From JAMXLO01 sp037201625 (GTDB lineage: Bacteria > Pseudomonadota > Alphaproteobacteria > Acetobacterales > Acetobacteraceae): DNA of 64,000 nucleotides. The stretch covers positions 1,550,001 to 1,614,000 of the forward strand of contig JBBCGR010000003.1 in assembly GCA_037201625.1 (NCBI GenBank). Reading direction: 5' to 3'. The position numbers were made by a program, and so were the translations under genes. The notes beneath the pieces are model-generated. The model searched no databases and was not told the DNA's origin. It saw only the letters and a list, made by a program, of their open reading frames with translations. Positions 53,529 through 62,528 of the stretch are shown here, piece by piece; position 1 is the first letter of the stretch; each line of letters begins with the position of its first letter.

Positions 53529-54568
53529 CGCCCATCACCATCATTCACGAGATCAAGCTGAGCGGCGACACGCTCATTGCGCTGCGCGAGATCGTGCTGG
53601 ATGCCGTCAGAGAGTTCGCGGCTGCCGTGGGCGCCGCGGGCGGCGAGGCACCCCTGCTTCCGGTTCCGTCCCCCCAAGCGCCTCCGGCCGGCTCGCCCGG
53701 GGCCGTCGCGGCTGCACCACAGCGTGCGGCGACGGCGTCTTACCCTGAGGCGCAGGCGCCCGCCGCCGTTGGCCCGACCCCAGTGGCGACGGGCGCCATC
53801 TTGCGAACGCGCGATGACTGGGTGACCGAGCCGCGGATCGCGATGCTCGCCGACATGCGCCGCCAAGGGCAGTATGCAGTTAGCATCGCTGATGCGCTCA
53901 ACAAGCTGCCCGGCCCGAGGGTCGACCGCGCCGATGTGAGACGGTACGCCGCGCGACACGGCATCGTGGCGCCGATGAGCGAACCCCAGCAGCGGCACCT
54001 CGCCGCCATGCGCGAGAAGCTCCGCCAGAAGCAGGCGCAGACGGTGGCGCCGACCCCGGCCGCAGCCGCCTCGACTGTCCCCGCACCGGCGTCGCCAGAA
54101 GCAGGCGCAGACGGTGGCGCCGATCGAGCCGAGGTCCGCAGGCCAGCCGCGCCCGCACCCAAACCTCACTGGTGCACCGAAGCGCGCCGCGCGGTCCTGC
54201 GCCGGCTCTTCGACAGCCCGGCCACGCCGGGGCAGATCAAGACCGCTCTCGGGGCGGAGCCGGGGCCGAACCTGCCGAACTGGGACGGCATCGCGACCTA
54301 CGCCAACGTCGTCCTGAAGCTGAGGCGCGGCCAGGTCGCGCCGGTAGCGCCGTCCGCGCTTGCCGGCGCCATGCAACCGCCCCCGGCGGAGCCGCCAGAC
54401 ACGACCACGCCGATCGTGACCGACACCACGACGATCCGCGCGTGGGCCGCGCAGCGGGGTGTCACGTTCAACGGGGCGGCCGACCTCGCAGCAGTCAATG
54501 CCACGGCGCACCGCATCGGCCATCGCCCATTCGCCATCGAAACGCCGGCGCTGCGGCGGGGCGCATGA
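53525..54568 (+). CDS. hypothetical phage protein with Ala/Pro linkers
   Basis: The protein is 347 residues (MTPITIIHEIKLSGDTLIAL). Two small HTH-like segments (MLADMRRQGQYAVSIADALN KLPGPRVDRADVRRYAARHG and RRAVLRRLFDSPATPGQIKT) are separated by Ala/Pro-rich linkers. A third segment near the end reads IRAWAAQRGVTFNGAADLAA. A 31-base direct repeat at 54023 and 54093 is translated in two different frames. The function is unknown; a DNA-binding scaffold is possible. Confidence 0.6.
   Translation: MTPITIIHEIKLSGDTLIALREIVLDAVREFAAAVGAAGGEAPLLPVPSPQAPPAGSPGAVAAAPQRAATASYPEAQAPAAVGPTPVATGAILRTRDDWVTEPRIAMLADMRRQGQYAVSIADALNKLPGPRVDRADVRRYAARHGIVAPMSEPQQRHLAAMREKLRQKQAQTVAPTPAAAASTVPAPASPEAGADGGADRAEVRRPAAPAPKPHWCTEARRAVLRRLFDSPATPGQIKTALGAEPGPNLPNWDGIATYANVVLKLRRGQVAPVAPSALAGAMQPPPAEPPDTTTPIVTDTTTIRAWAAQRGVTFNGAADLAAVNATAHRIGHRPFAIETPALRRGA
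54023..54123 (+). repeat. 31-bp direct repeat, period 70
   Basis: The unit beginning cgccagaagcaggcgcagac is identical at 54023-54053 and 54093-54123. As 70 is not a multiple of three, the copies encode RQKQAQTVAP and SPEAGADGGA within the same gene. Confidence 0.85.
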
Positions 54569-54575
54569 CGGGCTG

Positions 54576-55418
54576 ATGCGCATCACGACTTTCCCGAACA
54601 GCCGATGCACGGCCTGCGGCGAGCAGGGCTGCAATCGGTTGGCGGACGACCGGTTCTTCTGTGACGGCAACTGCGAACAGGATTGGAGACTGGGTATGGC
54701 GAAGAAGGCGAACGGCACGGGCGGCGGGCGGCGCGGCCGCACCGCGACCGAAGAGACGGCCGGCGCCGAGAAGGCCGGCGACAACAAGGTCGCGACGCCG
54801 GCGCTGATCGCCGAGGCCGTCGCGCAATACGGCGAGGACCGGGCGCTCGTTGCGCGCGCCACCGCACGCTGCGGCGCCAACCTGTCGCGCTTCGAAGCCC
54901 AGGGCGTCGACCCGGAGTTCATCAAGTCGACGTGGCGCGAGATGAACCGCACCGCCGCCGAGATCTCGGACCGGCACGCGAAGCGCACCGAGTATCTGGT
55001 CGCCGCCGGCGCGATCCAGATGGCCGATGCGAATTGGGCCGCCAAGGCCAAGCAGAGCGGCATGGAGTTCGGTGCGGCCGCCGGCGACGTCGCCGATCGT
55101 GTCGCTTCGACGCGTGCGAAGCAGCAGGGCTACAAGGCCGGCCGCAAGGGCCACAGCCTGGAGAGCAATCCCTACAAGGCGCGGCCTGGCTCCCCGGAGT
55201 TCGTCGGCTGGCGGGACGGGCTGCAGGACGGCCTGGATGACCGCAAGGCGCTCAAGCCTGGCGCCGAGCACACGACGCACGCGTCGACCGATCGGAAGCG
55301 CCGCGAGCCGCGCGCGCCGGCGGCCGAAGAGAAGGGCGCCGCCGCCGATCCGACCGGCGCCGATGAGGCGAAGGCCCCGCCCGCCGATGGCGAGGCTACC
55401 GCGGGCACGGTGCACTGA
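54576..55418 (+). CDS. zinc-finger and RMF-like domain phage protein
   Basis: The protein is 280 residues. The N-terminal RCTACGEQGCNRLADDRFFC DGNCEQDW is a small Cys domain. From MAKKANGTGGG (54696) a basic linker and a helical region follow. GYKAGRKGHSLESNPYKARP plus FVGWRDGLQDGLDD repeats the pattern of ribosome modulation factor (G..AG..G....NPY....W..G). A start at 54696 would give only the second part. It may bind ribosomes or RNA. Confidence 0.6.
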   Translation: MRITTFPNSRCTACGEQGCNRLADDRFFCDGNCEQDWRLGMAKKANGTGGGRRGRTATEETAGAEKAGDNKVATPALIAEAVAQYGEDRALVARATARCGANLSRFEAQGVDPEFIKSTWREMNRTAAEISDRHAKRTEYLVAAGAIQMADANWAAKAKQSGMEFGAAAGDVADRVASTRAKQQGYKAGRKGHSLESNPYKARPGSPEFVGWRDGLQDGLDDRKALKPGAEHTTHASTDRKRREPRAPAAEEKGAAADPTGADEAKAPPADGEATAGTVH

Positions 55419-55981
55419 TGCTGGTCCGCCCCGGCGGCGTTCTCTTCCTGGACCTGTCACGCACCGTGGGATGGGCCTATGGCGCCGACCCCGAGGCGGA
55501 GCCGCTGTGGGGCGTGTGGCGGCTGCCGGCCGGCTTCGAACTCGGCCGCGTGTTCGCCAGCTACGAGAACGAGCTGCTGCGCGCATTCGAGGAATACGGT
55601 CCCGCGAAGGTCGGAATGGAGGCGCCGCTGCCGGCATCGCAGCAGACCGATGCCTTCACCGCGGAATTGCAGATCGGTCTGGCCGCCATCACCGAATGCG
55701 CCTGCTACCGGTGGGATAAGCCGCTGATGCGCCGATCGTCGCAGACCATCCGGTCCGCGGTGATCGGTCGCGCGCACCGCACTGACGCGGAACGGCAGGC
55801 CCGCATCGATGTGAAGAAGGCGATCGTCGAGCCGTGGGTCGCCGCGCGGGGCTGGCGCATCACCGACCACAATTCGAGGGATGCCGCGGTCGGCCTGGCA
55901 TACGAGCTGGGCGTGCGGCACGTCAGGCAGGGGCGGCGGCAGCGTGCGGATGACGCACCGCAGGCGGGGAGGGCCGCTTGA
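55418..55981 (+). CDS. RuvC-like Holliday junction resolvase
   Basis: The protein is 187 residues. It has an RNase-H fold with acidic catalytic residues: Asp in GGVLFLDLSRTVGWAYG, Glu in KVGMEAPLPASQQTDAF and Asp in DHNSRDAAVGLAYEL. LRRSSQTIRSAVIGRAH-type sequence and DVKKAIVEPWVAARGW match phage RuvC-like resolvases. Likely cuts branched replication or packaging intermediates. ATGA overlap with the helicase-methyltransferase gene. Confidence 0.75.
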   Translation: MLVRPGGVLFLDLSRTVGWAYGADPEAEPLWGVWRLPAGFELGRVFASYENELLRAFEEYGPAKVGMEAPLPASQQTDAFTAELQIGLAAITECACYRWDKPLMRRSSQTIRSAVIGRAHRTDAERQARIDVKKAIVEPWVAARGWRITDHNSRDAAVGLAYELGVRHVRQGRRQRADDAPQAGRAA

Positions 55982-58575
55982 TCGCTGCGCCACCCATCGA
56001 CCTGCAGGAGTACCAGGCCTTCCTGGCGGCCAAGGTGGCGTTCGGCGTCAACCAGGGGTTCGAGGTGCCGCAGGACGCGCTGCACTCGTGGCTGAGGCCG
56101 CACGCTGCGGCTTTGACCCATTGGGCGCTGCGCAAGGGTCGCGCGGCCATCTTCGCCAGCTTCGGACTGCACAAGACTTCGGTGCAGCTCGAGCTGTCCC
56201 GCATCATCGCCGGCGCCGACAAGCGCGCCCTGATCGTGGCGCCGCTCGGCGTGCGCCAGGAATTCCGGCGCGACGCCGAGAGCCTCGGCATGCAGATCAC
56301 CTTCATCCGCACCACCGCAGAGGTCTCCGGCCCCGGCGTCTACCTGACGAATTACGAGAGCGCCCGCGAAGAGAAGATCGACATATCGCTGTTCGAGAGC
56401 GTGTCACTCGATGAGGCGGCGGTGCTGCGCGGGTTCGGCGGCACCAAGACCTTTCGCCAGATGATGAAGCTGTTCGAAGGGACACGGTATCGCTTCGTCG
56501 CCACGGCGACGCCGAGCCCGAACGAATACATCGAGCTGCTGGCCTATGCCGCGTTCCTTGGCGTGATGGATGTCGGTCAGGCCAAGACGCGCTTTTTCAA
56601 GCGCGACAGCAGCAACGCCGACAAACTGACCTTGCACCCTCATAAAGAGCGCGAGTTCTGGTTGTGGGTGTCGTCCTGGGCGATCTTCCTGGGTCAGCCA
56701 TCCGACCTTGGTTTCTCGGACGACAGCTACGTGCTCCCCGACCTTGAGGTGCACTGGCACGAGGTGCCATCCGACCACACCAAGGCCGGGCAGGAGCGCG
56801 ACGGTCAGGGGCGCATGTTCCGCAACGCGGCGATCGGCGTGTCGGACGCCGCAGCCGAGAAGCGCAGCAGCATGGACGCGCGCATCGCGAAGATGATGGA
56901 GCTGCGCGCGATCGATCCCGACGCGCACCGCGTGCTGTGGCACGACCTGGAGGACGAGCGGCGCGCGATCGAAGCGGCGATACCCGACGTGACCAGCGTG
57001 TTCGGCAGCCAGCCGCTGACCGACCGCGAGGCGGCCGTCATGGGCTTTGCCGATGGCGAAATCCGGGAGCTGGCCGGCAAGCCCAGCATGATCGGTGCCG
57101 GAACCAACCTACAGCGCCATTGCGCCTGGGCCATCTACCTCGGGATCGGGTTCAAGTTCCACGACCTGATCCAATCCATCCACCGGCTCCAGAGGTTCGG
57201 CCAGACCCAGCCGGTGCGGATCGACCTGATCTACACCGAGGCCGAACGCGAGATGCGCCGGACGCTCGAGACCAAGTGGAAGAACCACGTCGAGCTGGTC
57301 GCCCGGATGCGCGAGATCGTGCGCGAGTATGGCCTGACCGATATCGCATTCAGCCAGGCGCTTCAGCGGTCGATGGGTGTCGAGCGGCTCGAGGAATCCG
57401 GAGCCGGCTGGAGGCTGGCCAACAATGACTGCATTCCCGAGTGCGCCGCGGCCGACGAGAACTCCGTCGGCCTGATCGTCACCTCGATCCCGTTCGCCAC
57501 CCAATACGAATACACGCCGACCTATAACGACTTCGGCCACACCGACGACAACGACCACTTCTGGCGGCAGATGGATTTCCTCACGCCGTCGCTGTTCAGG
57601 ATGCTGCAGCCCGGCCGCAACATGGCGGTGCACGTCAAGGACCGGATCGTGCCGGGCGGCATCAACGGCCTGGGGTTTCAGACCCTGCACCCGTTCCATG
57701 CCGAGGCGATCGCCCACTATCAGCGGCACGGCTTCGCTCTGCTGAGCATGAAGACCATCACCACGGACGTCGTTCGCGAGAACAACCAGACCTACCGGCT
57801 CGGCTGGACTGAGCAGTGCAAGGATGGGACCCGCATGGGGTGCGGCGTGCCGGAATATGTGCTGCTGCTCCGCAAACCGCCAACGGATCCCACGACCGGC
57901 TACGCCGATGTGCCGGTGGTGAAGGACAAGCCGCACTGCACCGACAACAACGGTGTAGTGGCGCCGTTCGACAAGACCCACAACTGGAAGCACCCGGTGC
58001 CTGACACCGGCTACTCGCGCGCTGGGTGGCAGCTTGATGCGCACGGCTTCTCACGGTCATCCGGCGACAGGCTGCTCTCGACGGAGGAGCTGGCCAGCAT
58101 GCCGCATGAGCAGCTCTACAAGTGGTGGGAGCGGCATTCGACCAGCGCGGTCTACGATTACGCCGAGCATCGGCTGCTGTGCGAGCGGCTGGACGAGATG
58201 CAGCGGCTGCCGTCGACGTTCATGCTGTTCCCCCCGCATTCGGTGCACCCCGACGTGTGGTCCGACGTCACGCGGATGCGGACCCTCAACGCGGAGCAGG
58301 TGCAGAAGGGCCGCGAGGTCCACCTGTGTCCGCTGCAATTCGATATCGTCGATCGGCTGATCGTCCAGCATTCGATGCCGGGCGAAGTGGTGTTCGACCC
58401 GTTCGCCGGCATCGGCACCGTTCCGCTGCGCGCGATGAAGCTCGGCCGGTCCGGATGGGGCGTCGAACTGAGCGCGACCTATTGGCGCGACGCCGTCCGG
58501 TATTGCCAGGCGGAGGAAGCCAGGGCCGCGATGCCGTCGCTGTTCGACCTGCTGGATGGGAAGGAGGCCGCATGA
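55978..58575 (+). CDS. helicase-DNA methyltransferase fusion
   Basis: The protein is 865 residues. The N-terminal half (about 1-450) is an SF2/SNF2-type helicase: AIFASFGLHKTSVQLE holds a degenerate Walker A (FGLHKT, 62-67), LIVAPLGVRQEF motif Ia, SLDEAAVLRGF motif II (145-148), VATATPSPNEY motif III and HRLQRFGQ motif VI. The C-terminal half is a beta-class amino methyltransferase: motif IV TSIPF (502-506) precedes motif I FDPFAGIGT (806-814), and NNDCIPECAA leads in. It probably loads on and modifies phage DNA at Ade or Cyt. This fusion recurs in phages. Confidence 0.85.
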   Translation: MIAAPPIDLQEYQAFLAAKVAFGVNQGFEVPQDALHSWLRPHAAALTHWALRKGRAAIFASFGLHKTSVQLELSRIIAGADKRALIVAPLGVRQEFRRDAESLGMQITFIRTTAEVSGPGVYLTNYESAREEKIDISLFESVSLDEAAVLRGFGGTKTFRQMMKLFEGTRYRFVATATPSPNEYIELLAYAAFLGVMDVGQAKTRFFKRDSSNADKLTLHPHKEREFWLWVSSWAIFLGQPSDLGFSDDSYVLPDLEVHWHEVPSDHTKAGQERDGQGRMFRNAAIGVSDAAAEKRSSMDARIAKMMELRAIDPDAHRVLWHDLEDERRAIEAAIPDVTSVFGSQPLTDREAAVMGFADGEIRELAGKPSMIGAGTNLQRHCAWAIYLGIGFKFHDLIQSIHRLQRFGQTQPVRIDLIYTEAEREMRRTLETKWKNHVELVARMREIVREYGLTDIAFSQALQRSMGVERLEESGAGWRLANNDCIPECAAADENSVGLIVTSIPFATQYEYTPTYNDFGHTDDNDHFWRQMDFLTPSLFRMLQPGRNMAVHVKDRIVPGGINGLGFQTLHPFHAEAIAHYQRHGFALLSMKTITTDVVRENNQTYRLGWTEQCKDGTRMGCGVPEYVLLLRKPPTDPTTGYADVPVVKDKPHCTDNNGVVAPFDKTHNWKHPVPDTGYSRAGWQLDAHGFSRSSGDRLLSTEELASMPHEQLYKWWERHSTSAVYDYAEHRLLCERLDEMQRLPSTFMLFPPHSVHPDVWSDVTRMRTLNAEQVQKGREVHLCPLQFDIVDRLIVQHSMPGEVVFDPFAGIGTVPLRAMKLGRSGWGVELSATYWRDAVRYCQAEEARAAMPSLFDLLDGKEAA

Positions 58576-58742
58576 CGGACTTCCTCTGCACGTTTTGCAT
58601 GTCGTACAGTCATGCGCCACCGGAGTGCAACCACAACCCGGCGCGGCGGTGTATCTCGTGCGGCGGCGCTGTCGGCTATCGCTTCGTGGCCGACGACGGG
58701 CGTCCCAGTTCGCCGTGGAAATGCCCGCGGTGCCAGCGATGA
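58572..58742 (+). CDS. small zinc-ribbon protein
   Basis: The protein is 56 residues with CTFCMSYSHAPPEC, RCISCGGAVGYRF and WKCPRCQR, three Cys pairs enough for one or two zinc sites. ATGA overlaps link it to the fusion gene and the next small gene. Confidence 0.65.
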   Translation: MTDFLCTFCMSYSHAPPECNHNPARRCISCGGAVGYRFVADDGRPSSPWKCPRCQR

Positions 58743-59098
58743 CGCGGCAGTCCCTGCCACGCTGTCACCGGCATCCGCGCCGCCGCTGCCCGGGCGAGTG
58801 CCAGTATCTGCTGGGCCCGGACGCGTGCCTCAGCGACGCCCAGCGCGCCCGTCGCGATTGCCTGTCGTGCGGGTCGCTGCGAAGCGAGACGCCGTTCCCA
58901 CCGGAAGGGTCGCTGTGCTGCGACTGCCGGACGGAAGCGCGCCGCGCCGCCCAGGCTTGGCCCCCGAAACTGCCGGACGGAAGCGCGCCGCGCCGCCGAC
59001 CGAGGATCACCACGCGGGCGTCCTATCGGGCCGCGCTGAGGCAGCGGCAGGCCTCCGGCCAACTGGACTGGGTTGACGCTGTGGTGCCCACCCCATGA
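58739..59098 (+). CDS. small Cys/Arg-rich phage protein
   Basis: The protein is 119 residues (MTRQSLPRCHRHPRRRCPGE). Cys pairs (CHRHPRRRCPGEC, CLSCGSLRSE, CCDC) suggest metal binding. The basic tail RRRPRITTRASYRAALRQRQ may contact nucleic acid. A 29-base repeat (58923 and 58969) sits in the middle and is read in two frames. ATGA overlap downstream. Confidence 0.55.
   Translation: MTRQSLPRCHRHPRRRCPGECQYLLGPDACLSDAQRARRDCLSCGSLRSETPFPPEGSLCCDCRTEARRAAQAWPPKLPDGSAPRRRPRITTRASYRAALRQRQASGQLDWVDAVVPTP
58923..58997 (+). repeat. 29-bp direct repeat, period 46
   Basis: actgccggacggaagcgcgc and the following bases recur at 58923-58951 and 58969-58997. As 46 is not a multiple of three, the two copies encode CRTEARRAA and LPDGSAPRR. 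Confidence 0.85.
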
Positions 59099-59484
59099 AG
59101 ACCAAGGCCGCAATTGCCATCAGCGAAGCCGGCAGTGTCCTGTCCGCCGCGGGCGTCGAATGGGAGCAGTTCTCCGGCATCCACTGGTGCGTCCGTTCGG
59201 CCAGCGGAAGAACGGACTATTGGCCAACCACCGGCAAGTGGATGCGCGGGAACCACATCCATCGCGGCACGCCGGAAGCGTTCCTGGCCTTCCTGAAGCA
59301 GCACGACGGCGCCGCGGCAGGAGCCGGTGATCCGTGCCGTTGCGGAGGCCGCATTTTCTGGTGGGACCACAACCGCGGGTGCTGGAAATGCAACTCGTGT
59401 CGACCGCTCATGGGGCGGCACCTGGGAGTGCGCTTCCTCACCCTCCCTGGCTTCTACCAGGGCGACGCCGGAGAGGCCGCATGA
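59095..59484 (+). CDS. hypothetical phage protein with Cys pairs
   Basis: The protein is 129 residues (MKTKAAIAISEAGSVLSAAG). A small N-terminal domain (WCVRSASGRTDYWPTTGKWM, GTPEAFLAFLKQHDG) is followed by a zinc ribbon, CRCGGRIFWWDHNRGCWKCN SC. It overlaps both neighbours by ATGA. Confidence 0.6.
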   Translation: MKTKAAIAISEAGSVLSAAGVEWEQFSGIHWCVRSASGRTDYWPTTGKWMRGNHIHRGTPEAFLAFLKQHDGAAAGAGDPCRCGGRIFWWDHNRGCWKCNSCRPLMGRHLGVRFLTLPGFYQGDAGEAA

Positions 59485-60806
59485 GCAAGCGCACCCTCGG
59501 CATCACCCTCAACGCCGATCAGCAGCGCGCGAAGGACGAGACGCTCGCCGCGATCGAAGCGCGTCGCCGGCACCTGATCACCGGTCACGCCGGGTTCGGC
59601 AAGACCACGCTGGTCCAGGACCTCGCCGTCACGCTGCGCCAGCGCCGGAAGCGCGTGGTCCTCGCCGCTCCGACCCACAAGGCGGTGGCGGTCCTGCGCA
59701 GGAAGCTCCGGAGCATCGGCATCGACGACGTGCCGTGCACGACCATTCAGAGCGTGCTGAGCCTCACGCCTTCGCAGCGGGGCGACAAGCTCCGGTTCGA
59801 GCGGCGCGAACATGCCCCGGCGGTGGATGCCGATGCGGTGTTCATCGATGAAACCAGCATGGTCGACAGTGAACTGATGCATCACACGCGCCTGCATCTT
59901 CAGGACTGCGCCGTAGTGGACATCGGCGACCCGGCGCAAATCCCGCCGGTTGGCGAAACTGAGAGCGAGAGCTTCCGGAACGACAGCCACAGCCACCTCA
60001 CCACGCCGGTGCGACAGACCGAGGGCAACCCCATCCTGACCGCGGCGCACGCGATCAGGATGCAGCAGGGCGGCCCGATCGACTGGTCATGGTGTCGCGC
60101 GGCGCGGTCCGACCTGGGTGGCGTGTATCTGCCCGGTGACCGGCTCGACGCGTGGCTACATCGCGCCTTCACATCCGAGGAGTTCGCCGGCGACGCGGAC
60201 GCCTTCCGCTACGTGGCATGGACCAACGCACGGGTCGCCGAGATCAACACCAAGGTCCGGCACTGGCTCTATGGCGAGGACATCCCAACGCCGTTCATGC
60301 CGGGCGAGCGGGCGCTGCTGCGCGCGCCGGTGGTGCGAGACAAGACCGTCGTGCTGGCCACCAACCAGGAAGTAGTAGTGGTCGAGATCGCGGCCGACAC
60401 GCATCGCGGCGACTTCAAGGCCGCGGGACAGATCGATGGGTGGAGTTGGTCGCTGCCGACCTGGCGCGCCCGCCTCCGCGATGAGGACGGGCTCGAAATC
60501 GAGGTGCATCTCGTGCGCGAGCAGCGGCCCTACAACGCGCTGATCGAGCGGATCAAGCGAGAGGCCGCACTCGAGCGGATGCGCTGGCGCGACTACCACG
60601 CGTTCCAGAACGGCTTGGCGTTCCTGCAATCGATCTACGCAATGACCGTGCACACCGCGCAGGGATCCACATTCAAGCACTGCTTCCTGGACGTGATGGA
60701 CATCCGCCGGCGGGTCCAATCGAACCTGCTGGAGGCGCAGCAGCTCCTTTACACCGGGGCCAGCCGGCCGACGCACAGCCTGATCCTTGCGGGAGTTCCG
60801 GCATGA
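59481..60806 (+). CDS. RecD/Dda-like SF1 helicase
   Basis: The protein is 441 residues. Walker A is GHAGFGKT (35-42) in HLITGHAGFGKTTLVQDLAV, motif Ia is VLAAPTHKAVAVLRRKL, Walker B is AVFIDETSMVD, motif III is VVDIGDPAQIPPVG, and the C-terminal motif is IYAMTVHTAQGSTF with LYTGASRPTHSLIL. The lineage is Dda/RecD2, 5'-3' helicases that act in phage replication. An OB-like insert lies between. ATGA overlap upstream and downstream. Confidence 0.88.
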   Translation: MSKRTLGITLNADQQRAKDETLAAIEARRRHLITGHAGFGKTTLVQDLAVTLRQRRKRVVLAAPTHKAVAVLRRKLRSIGIDDVPCTTIQSVLSLTPSQRGDKLRFERREHAPAVDADAVFIDETSMVDSELMHHTRLHLQDCAVVDIGDPAQIPPVGETESESFRNDSHSHLTTPVRQTEGNPILTAAHAIRMQQGGPIDWSWCRAARSDLGGVYLPGDRLDAWLHRAFTSEEFAGDADAFRYVAWTNARVAEINTKVRHWLYGEDIPTPFMPGERALLRAPVVRDKTVVLATNQEVVVVEIAADTHRGDFKAAGQIDGWSWSLPTWRARLRDEDGLEIEVHLVREQRPYNALIERIKREAALERMRWRDYHAFQNGLAFLQSIYAMTVHTAQGSTFKHCFLDVMDIRRRVQSNLLEAQQLLYTGASRPTHSLILAGVPA

Positions 60807-60997
60807 GCGATCGACCGGCCATCGGCGAGGCATTCGTGTCGAAGCAGCCGGACGGCAGCATCGGCGGCGACGGCCAATACTGCGGGTTCCCGATCGAGCT
60901 TCGGCTCGATCCAGACGAGCGCAACGGAAAGCGCGGCTACCGCGTCAGGATCATGACCGGCCACGGGAACTCGGTGGAGGCCTCCAATGCCGGATGA
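60803..60997 (+). CDS. small hypothetical phage protein
   Basis: The protein is 64 residues (MSDRPAIGEAFVSKQPDGSI), with FPIELRLDPDERNGKRGYRV. It overlaps the RecD-like stop and the dnaB start. The function is unknown. Confidence 0.6.
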   Translation: MSDRPAIGEAFVSKQPDGSIGGDGQYCGFPIELRLDPDERNGKRGYRVRIMTGHGNSVEASNAG

Positions 60998-62528
60998 CGG
61001 GCAGCGCGATGGCTGGACTGGCAGCCCTCTGCTGGGCATGTCGCAGCGCCTGCCGCCATCCAATGTGCAGGCGGAGCAGGCCCTGCTGGGCGCCCTGCTG
61101 GCGAACAACCGCGCATATGAGCGGGTCGCGGACTTCCTGCTGCCGGAGCACTTCGTCGACCCGATCCACGGCCGAATCTACCAGGCGATCGTTCGCCGGA
61201 TCAGCACGGGTCAACTCGCCGATGCCGTCACCCTGAAGGCCGAATTCGAGCACAGCGGTATCCTCGATGAAGCAGGAGGCACGGCCTACCTGGCGCTGCT
61301 TCTCACCGCGATGGTCGGCATCATCAATGCCGGCGAATACGGGCGCGCCATCCACGATGCCTGGCTGCGCCGCCAGCTCATCGAGATCGGCGAGACCGTC
61401 GTCAACAACGCGTTCGGCGCGGATACCGAGTTGGACGGGAAGCAGCAGGTGTCCGATGCAATGGACCAACTGCTGCGGCTCGGCGAGAGCGCGCACGTCA
61501 CCGACCATGGGGACTTCGGCGACGCCCTCGATGCGGCGTTGGAGGCGGCCGATGCGGCACACCGCGGCGTCGGGCAAGCCGGTCTGCTGACCGGCGTCCT
61601 GGCGCTGGACAAGATGTGGCGCGGCCTGTTCCCCGGATCGCTCGATATCCTCGCCGCGCGCTCGGAGCACGGCAAGACGGCGCTGGGCATGCAGATCGCC
61701 GAGGGCGTGGCCCGCCGGATGCTCGCGGCCAGTCCGGAGCCAGGCGAGCGCGAGCACGTCCAGGTGTTCTCGCTGGAGATGACCAAGGCCGACCTCGCCG
61801 TGCGCATGCTGGCAGGCCACACCGGGATCTCCGCGGACGACATTCGCTCCGGCGAAATCGGCGGCGCGCGCGCGGTGGAACTCCTCCGGGCACGCGCTGA
61901 CCTGCGGACGCTGCCGATCGTTGTTCATGACCGTCGCGGCGCGACGCTGTCGGACATCCGCATCGCGGCGAGGGTGGCGCGTCGGCGCAAGCGGGTCGGG
62001 CTGCTGGTGATCGACCACCTGCACCGGATCAAGCCGGACAAGCACATGCTGCGGCTGTCCCGGCTCGAGCAGGTTCAGAGCATCACCGAAGGACTGAAGG
62101 ACCTCGCCGGCGACCTCGGCATCCCCATCCTGCTGCTGGCCCAGCTCTCGCGCGAGGGCGAGCGGCGCGACGGTCCCGACGCGGCGCGGCCGCGAGTGAG
62201 CGACATCCAGTATGCCGGGGAGCGCGACGGCGACAACATCATCCTGCTGTGGCGCCCCGAACTGCACATGGGCGATGCGCCGCCGACCCTACCCGACCGC
62301 ATCGCCCAGGAAAAACGCGCCGAACACGACCGGAAATGGTTGGAGCGCCGCGATGCGATGCGCGGAAAGGCGGAGGCGATCTTCGCCAAGCGCCGGTTCG
62401 GGCCGACAGGTTCGACGTGGCTTCGGTTCGACGGGCCGCGCACGCGGTTTACCGATCCGATCGACGACACGACCAAGGACCTGTGGAGCAAGGCGCCTCC
62501 GGCGGATTGGGAGGCGCAGTTCGGATGA
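60987..62528 (+). CDS. dnaB: replicative DNA helicase DnaB
   Basis: The protein is 513 residues. The N-terminal DnaB domain reads NVQAEQALLGALLANNRAYE, LLPEHFVDPIHGRIYQAI and TLKAEFEHSGILDEAGGTAY. The C-terminal RecA-like motor has Walker A AARSEHGKT (223-231; the family norm is GRP.MGKT) and MOTIF VFSLEMTKADLAVRMLAGHT. Walker B is LLVIDHLHRI and the arginine-finger region is QYAGERDGDNIILLWRP. As a phage copy it would unwind at the phage origin. ATGA couples it to the replication protein gene. Confidence 0.92.
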   Translation: MPDDGQRDGWTGSPLLGMSQRLPPSNVQAEQALLGALLANNRAYERVADFLLPEHFVDPIHGRIYQAIVRRISTGQLADAVTLKAEFEHSGILDEAGGTAYLALLLTAMVGIINAGEYGRAIHDAWLRRQLIEIGETVVNNAFGADTELDGKQQVSDAMDQLLRLGESAHVTDHGDFGDALDAALEAADAAHRGVGQAGLLTGVLALDKMWRGLFPGSLDILAARSEHGKTALGMQIAEGVARRMLAASPEPGEREHVQVFSLEMTKADLAVRMLAGHTGISADDIRSGEIGGARAVELLRARADLRTLPIVVHDRRGATLSDIRIAARVARRRKRVGLLVIDHLHRIKPDKHMLRLSRLEQVQSITEGLKDLAGDLGIPILLLAQLSREGERRDGPDAARPRVSDIQYAGERDGDNIILLWRPELHMGDAPPTLPDRIAQEKRAEHDRKWLERRDAMRGKAEAIFAKRRFGPTGSTWLRFDGPRTRFTDPIDDTTKDLWSKAPPADWEAQFG

